From Streptomyces lunaelactis (GTDB taxonomy: Bacteria > Actinomycetota > Actinomycetes > Streptomycetales > Streptomycetaceae): a stretch of 64,000 nucleotides of DNA. Location: assembly GCF_003054555.1 (NCBI RefSeq), contig NZ_CP026304.1, positions 3,720,001 through 3,784,000 of the forward strand, read 5' to 3'. The notes beneath the pieces were generated by a model, which was given only the letters and a program-made list of their open reading frames with translations, was not told where the DNA came from and made no database searches. Both the position numbers and the translations under genes were made by a program. Positions within the stretch are counted from its first letter, which is position 1; each line of letters opens with the position of its first letter. Of this stretch, positions 61,063-64,000 are shown piece after piece.

Positions 61063-61650
61063 TCAGTCGGCGTAGTCCTTGAGCTTCTGCGTCTCGAGCG
61101 TGATGCCGACCGGATCGGGGAGTTCGACAACGGCGCCGAAGGGGCGCGTGGTGATGCTGCGGTACGAGCCGCCCTCGGGTTCGGCATGGACGGTGACCGA
61201 GCAGGCGTCACGGTCGATGAGGAGGTAGACCGGGATACCGGAGGGCGCGTAGCCGTCGGGCTTCTCGACGCGGTCGGGCTGGTCGGTGTCCGCATCGCGC
61301 GAGGTGACCTCGACGGTCATCAGGACGCCGCTGGGCGCCGCCCACTCGCCCTGCGGGACGAAGTGGTCGATGGGTGCGAGAGCCCCGTCCGGACGGGCTC
61401 GCCCCCTGCGATACGTCTCGACCCTCAGGACTTGCTCAGGGTAGAGACGATGATCGGGGAGATGCTGCATGCACTGTTCAAGGAGCCACATCATGATGGC
61501 TCCGTGGACACCGTCCGGCACGGGCTTGACCTGGACCTTTCCCTGGATGAACTCCAGCCGCACCATCTCTGGCGAACGGCGGGCGAGTTCCTCGAACTCC
61601 TCGACCGACATCTGGGGCCGGGACGGCCGGGGGGTGGTCCTAGGGGTCAT
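61063..61650 (-). CDS. Uma2 family endonuclease-like protein
   Basis: 195 residues from ATG 61650 (GGAGGAGG upstream). PD-(D/E)XK-fold Uma2 pattern: MSVEEFEELARRSPEMVRLE, LEFIQGKVQV (Glu), RARPDGALAP (Asp of the PD motif), LMTVEVTSRDADTD (ExT in place of ExK, so the lysine is unclear), GIPVYLLIDRD. Very common in Streptomyces; biological role unsettled. Confidence 0.9.
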   Translation of the reverse strand: MTPRTTPRPSRPQMSVEEFEELARRSPEMVRLEFIQGKVQVKPVPDGVHGAIMMWLLEQCMQHLPDHRLYPEQVLRVETYRRGRARPDGALAPIDHFVPQGEWAAPSGVLMTVEVTSRDADTDQPDRVEKPDGYAPSGIPVYLLIDRDACSVTVHAEPEGGSYRSITTRPFGAVVELPDPVGITLETQKLKDYAD

Positions 61651-61700
61651 GGCGTGGCCTCCTCCCCTCCATGGTGCCCTGGCCGGCGCACCCTGCACGC

Positions 61701-62637
61701 TCATCCGCGACCCCTCGGGGGCAGACCAGCAGCGATGCGTGCGGCGTCCGCGTGCGCGGCCACGTCCGCCGGACGTGGTCCGGGGCGGAACGTGGCCGGG
61801 ATGTCGTCCTCGTCCTCGCTGCGGCAGGCCTCGCACATGCCATTGATCAGCGGCTCGTCCTCCTCCGTCGTGTCGCAGAACATGCAGACCATGACGCTGC
61901 GCAGCACGGTCTCCGGCTCGCGGCCGGGCTTGGGTGGCATCTTGTCCTCCAGTCGTCGTTTCGCGATCCCGGCCGGGTTGTGGATCACGTCGGGCAGTCC
62001 GTCAGTCAGCGCGCGGATCAGGTGCTTGACGCTTGCGCCGTACTCCAGCCAGGTCGTGGCGAAGGGTTCCAGCCGCTCACAGTCGGCGGCGGAGAGAGTC
62101 ATGCGGGGGGTCGGTACGGCCGAGGGCGGCGAGGGTCCGGTACGCGGTGGTGCGCTCCGGTGCGGGCTCGGCCTCGGGGGTCGTGGTGGCCGGCGGGTCG
62201 TCCGGAGCGTCGTCGGGGGCGTCGTCGGGGGCGTCGAGCATCACGCCTCGTACGCTCCGGCAGAACTCCTGCCACCAGGCGGCACTGCGGGCGGTACGCG
62301 ACCAGTAGGTACGCGTCACCCAGCGCACCCCGTCGTCACGGGCCACCTGTTCCTTGATACGGCGCAGATGGCCCGCGTTCGTCAGTGCCTTGAGTGCGCT
62401 GCGGATCGCCGCCTGCCCGTAGCCGGCGATGTGTTTGGCCAGGGTCTTGTGGTCCATCGCCGCGCCCTCGGGGAGCCGGTCGATGAAGGCGGCGACGGCC
62501 GCTTCCCGCTTGGGCAGATGTGCGAAGTCGCTGCTGTGGCGGGGGGATTGATCGGGTGCGGGGCGCTTGCCGTAGCCGGGGCTGGCCATGGGGTGTGCGG
62601 GCGTTGGCAGGGCACAGCTAGAGTTGGTGTAAGCCAC
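61701..62637 (-). pseudogene. HTH-domain protein with zinc-finger tail, frameshifted
   Basis: GTG 62637 after AAGGA. The first part has a winged-helix block (AAVAAFIDRLPEGAAMDHKT, LAKHIAGYGQAAIRSALKAL, HLRRIKEQVARDDGVRWVTR) and an acidic linker. At 62105-62110 a six-G run holds one base too many: the frame ends soon after, while the neighbouring frame goes on with MTLSAADCERLEPFATTWLE, HLIRALTDGLPDVIHNPAGI and a CMFC-CEAC zinc motif, ending GLPPRGRG. Relatives known to me are one continuous protein of about 310 residues. The downstream part could also be translated alone from ATG 62102. Probable DNA-binding protein related to plasmid or phage functions. Confidence 0.7.
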
Positions 62638-62669
62638 GAGATCGGTCCTTGTCGATCTTGGAGGTCAGA

Positions 62670-62700
62670 CCCCGTCCGGTGCTGATAACACCGGTCGGGG
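62670..62700 (-). promoter_or_regulatory. Leader hairpin before the HTH gene
   Basis: CCCCG-T-CCGGTG-CTGATAA-CACCGG-T-CGGGG: an 11-bp stem with one internal T-T mismatch, about 35 bases upstream of the leftward start. It could be an operator for the encoded HTH protein or an attenuator. Confidence 0.5.
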
Positions 62701-62716
62701 TTGCTTATTGCTGCGA

Positions 62717-62746
62717 ACGCTAGAGGCATATGACAGCGCGTTGCAA
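62717..62746 (-). promoter_or_regulatory. Promoter of the HTH gene
   Basis: On the minus strand TTGCAA (62746-62741) and TAGCGT (62722-62717) are separated by 18 bases, a good fit for a principal-sigma promoter. Transcription would start near 62710, just before the leader hairpin. Confidence 0.55.
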
Positions 62747-62904
62747 GTTGAACACCGATAGTCAACTCTTACGAGGATCGGGCTAGTTGGGGAGGGTGGG
62801 TGGGTTCAATCCACCAACCATTCCTTGCAAAGGGAGCTCGGGACTCGAAGCCCGGAGCTCGGAGCTCACCCCCCAAGGCAACGCGCACACCACGCACGCG
62901 CCGT

Positions 62905-63030
62905 TCACGCCTGGGCTTGGGCCTTTCCGTAGTTGGTGGTGTCGAAGACTGTGACGACGTCCGGTTCGGGCCAGGTCTCTGGCTTGGCGAAACGAAACTC
63001 CGGCCCGTGCTTGGGCAGACGCCGTCCGCT
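62905..63030 (-). mobile_element. Transposase fragment (DDE type)
   Basis: Minus-strand codons read LPKHGPEFRFAKPETWPEPD then TVFDTTNYGKAQAQA and TGA, a central block of an actinobacterial DDE transposase family. Both ends are missing. No terminal repeats found. The rest of 62747-63130 holds no gene. Confidence 0.6.
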
Positions 63031-63135
63031 TGAGCCGGCTCGGGGTCGGTGACGCTTGCGGACACCTCAGAGAGGCTGACGGGGCCCACTGACGGTGCCA
63101 AGCGCCAGTGGCCCCCCTGCTCACAGAGCCACGGC

Positions 63136-63205
63136 TCAGGAACCGGCTGCCTTGACCTTGTCCACGTCGAAGATCTGGTCGGCCGGCGGCGCGGCGGTCA
63201 CCATC
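63136..63205 (-). pseudogene. C-terminal scrap of an unidentified protein
   Basis: Reads GQTVTTMVTAAPPADQIFDV and DKVKAAGS with a stop. Protein-like but too short to place; it abuts the end of the GNAT gene in another frame. Confidence 0.3.
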
Positions 63206-63209
63206 GTCG

Positions 63210-63527
63210 TTACGGTCTGACCGGCCCACGCCGCCACTCGTACCGGATGTCGGGCTCCCGTTCTTCGTTCCGGCTGCCGTCCGTGTGCTCCACCGCGACG
63301 AAGCCGTGGCGTTCGTAGAACCGTTGCGCCGGGGCGTTGACCTGGAACGTCCACAGGGCAAGTCCGGTCGGGGACTGCGTCTTCGCCAGGTCAACGAGAC
63401 GGTTGCCGATGCCGCGGCTCTGCCAGGACGGATCGACGTAGAGCTGGTCCAGTTCCTCGCCGTCGAGCACCATCATCGCGACGACGGCGTCCTCGACGGT
63501 CGCCACCCAGGTCTCCTGGCCCGGCAC
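63210..63527 (-). CDS. GNAT acetyltransferase, N-terminally truncated
   Basis: 105 residues. Acetyl-CoA binding motif A is present (LDQLYVDPSWQSRGIGNRLV), then WTFQVNAPAQRFYERHGFVA (motif B) and EREPDIRYEW. The first ~35-40 residues of the fold are missing. GTG 63527 lies 3 bases after the helR stop without a good ribosome binding site, so translation may rely on coupling. Substrate unknown; activity doubtful. Confidence 0.75.
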   Translation of the reverse strand: MPGQETWVATVEDAVVAMMVLDGEELDQLYVDPSWQSRGIGNRLVDLAKTQSPTGLALWTFQVNAPAQRFYERHGFVAVEHTDGSRNEEREPDIRYEWRRGPVRP

Positions 63528-63530
63528 GAC

Positions 63531-64000
63531 TCAGGAGCTCGTGAGGATGACGAGTTGCCGGGTCGCTCGGGTCATCGCGACATAGCGGTCGACCGCTCCT
63601 TCGATGCCCTTGCCGAACGCCTCTGGGTCGATGAGAACAACCAGGTCGAACTCGAGCCCCTTCGACAGCTCCGGGGTCAGCGACCGGACGCGGGACGTCG
63701 CCCGGAATGTGGGATCGCCGATGACGCAGGCGATCCCGTCGGCATGCGCACCGAGCCAGGTGTCGAGGATCGAGTCCAGATCCGAAACAGATCCGTGTAC
63801 GACGGGGACGTCGCTGCTGCGGATGGAGGTCGGTACGTTGGCGTCCGGGAGCACGGCTCGGATAACCGGCTCGGCTTCCGCCATGACCTCTTCCGGCGTC
63901 CGGTAGTTGATGCTCAGGGGGGCCACGTTGATCCGGTCGAGCCCGATCCGCTCGAGCCGTTCCTGCCACGACTCTGTGAACCCGTGCCTGGCCTGGGCAC
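63531..64000 (-). CDS. helR: RNA polymerase recycling ATPase HelR, 3' part
   Basis: C-terminal ~155 codons of a UvrD/HelD-type helicase; the 5' part lies beyond the window. LSINYRTPEEVMAEAEPVIR, LTPELSKGLEFDLVVLIDPE (helicase motif V) and DRYVAMTRATRQLVILTSS (motif VI, terminal) match HelR, the HelD-like protein that removes stalled or rifamycin-bound RNA polymerase. The frame is open to position 64000. Followed at once by the truncated GNAT gene. Confidence 0.85.
   Translation of the reverse strand, partial: AQARHGFTESWQERLERIGLDRINVAPLSINYRTPEEVMAEAEPVIRAVLPDANVPTSIRSSDVPVVHGSVSDLDSILDTWLGAHADGIACVIGDPTFRATSRVRSLTPELSKGLEFDLVVLIDPEAFGKGIEGAVDRYVAMTRATRQLVILTSS

Noticed and set aside
62800..62835. 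tRNA T-arm-like GGTGG-GTTCAAT-CCACC
   Set aside because: No anticodon arm or acceptor can be built around it; likely chance pairing or a very decayed att scrap.
1..64000. CRISPR arrays and complete insertion sequences
   Set aside because: No regularly spaced repeats and no transposase with both ends or terminal inverted repeats were found; only IS fragments are present.

Overview
The window is high-GC actinobacterial DNA and almost certainly comes from a Streptomyces chromosome. The evidence is the strong GC bias at third codon positions, frequent GTG starts, Tat-exported phosphocholine-specific phospholipase C, XRE/DUF5753 plus DUF397 gene pairs, FbiC (coenzyme F420 synthesis), HelR, and the rarity of TTA (bldA) codons.

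Region by region. (1) 1-13.9 kb is an accessory, much-rearranged zone. It holds a 3' fragment of tRNA-Arg(ACG) with its terminator (a probable attachment site), a broken tyrosine integrase, a broken NUDIX gene, a ScoMcrA-like HNH nuclease carrying a TTA codon, a small secreted protein between imperfect direct repeats, a beta/gamma-crystallin-like protein, and an orphan HINT/RNase A-like toxin cassette with a candidate immunity gene. Around these lie fragments of IS1380, IS701, DUF3987 and MFS genes. An intact Tat-exported phospholipase C closes the block. (2) 13.9-20.4 kb holds a membrane protein, an SRPBCC-like/TetR pair with a palindromic operator, and a probable operon of a secreted S8 protease followed by an FHA-FHA-ABC-permease fusion. 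(3) 20.9-27.6 kb is a signalling locus. It contains a 947-residue ATP-binding LuxR regulator, a divergent anti-sigma-type ATPase, and two consecutive membrane-anchored ECF-sigma-like proteins. Three of these four genes contain in-frame TTA codons. (4) 27.6-34.8 kb contains YceI, a TetR pair, a head-to-head deletion junction between a LuxR gene and a class V aminotransferase, a type II thioesterase, a secreted formylglycine-enzyme-like protein without the catalytic cysteines, and NUDIX.

(5) 34.8-55.4 kb looks like stable core chromosome: membrane proteins, a D,D-carboxypeptidase with a huge acidic N-terminus, GPP34, XRE/DUF397, an SDR, a Na+/solute symporter, an ADP-ribosylglycohydrolase, an ATPase/TPR protein, a DUF6247/RelE-like pair and FbiC. 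(6) 55.6-60.3 kb is a polymorphic toxin locus: an SseB-like gene, a helper, and an N-terminal T7SS-type carrier fused out of frame by an internal deletion to an RHS C-terminus with a toxin tip. A run of small candidate immunity genes follows, with a probable displaced toxin tail among them. (7) 60.3-64 kb holds an ATPase remnant, a membrane protein, Uma2, a frameshifted HTH gene, a transposase fragment, a truncated GNAT and the 3' end of helR running off the window.

Recurring themes are: deletion junctions that remove the 5' ends of two divergent genes or the middle of one; single-base length changes in G/C runs that break four reading frames in three genes (real decay or sequencing error); and palindromic operators next to TetR-type genes. 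All functional statements rest on motif reading by eye; no database search was run.
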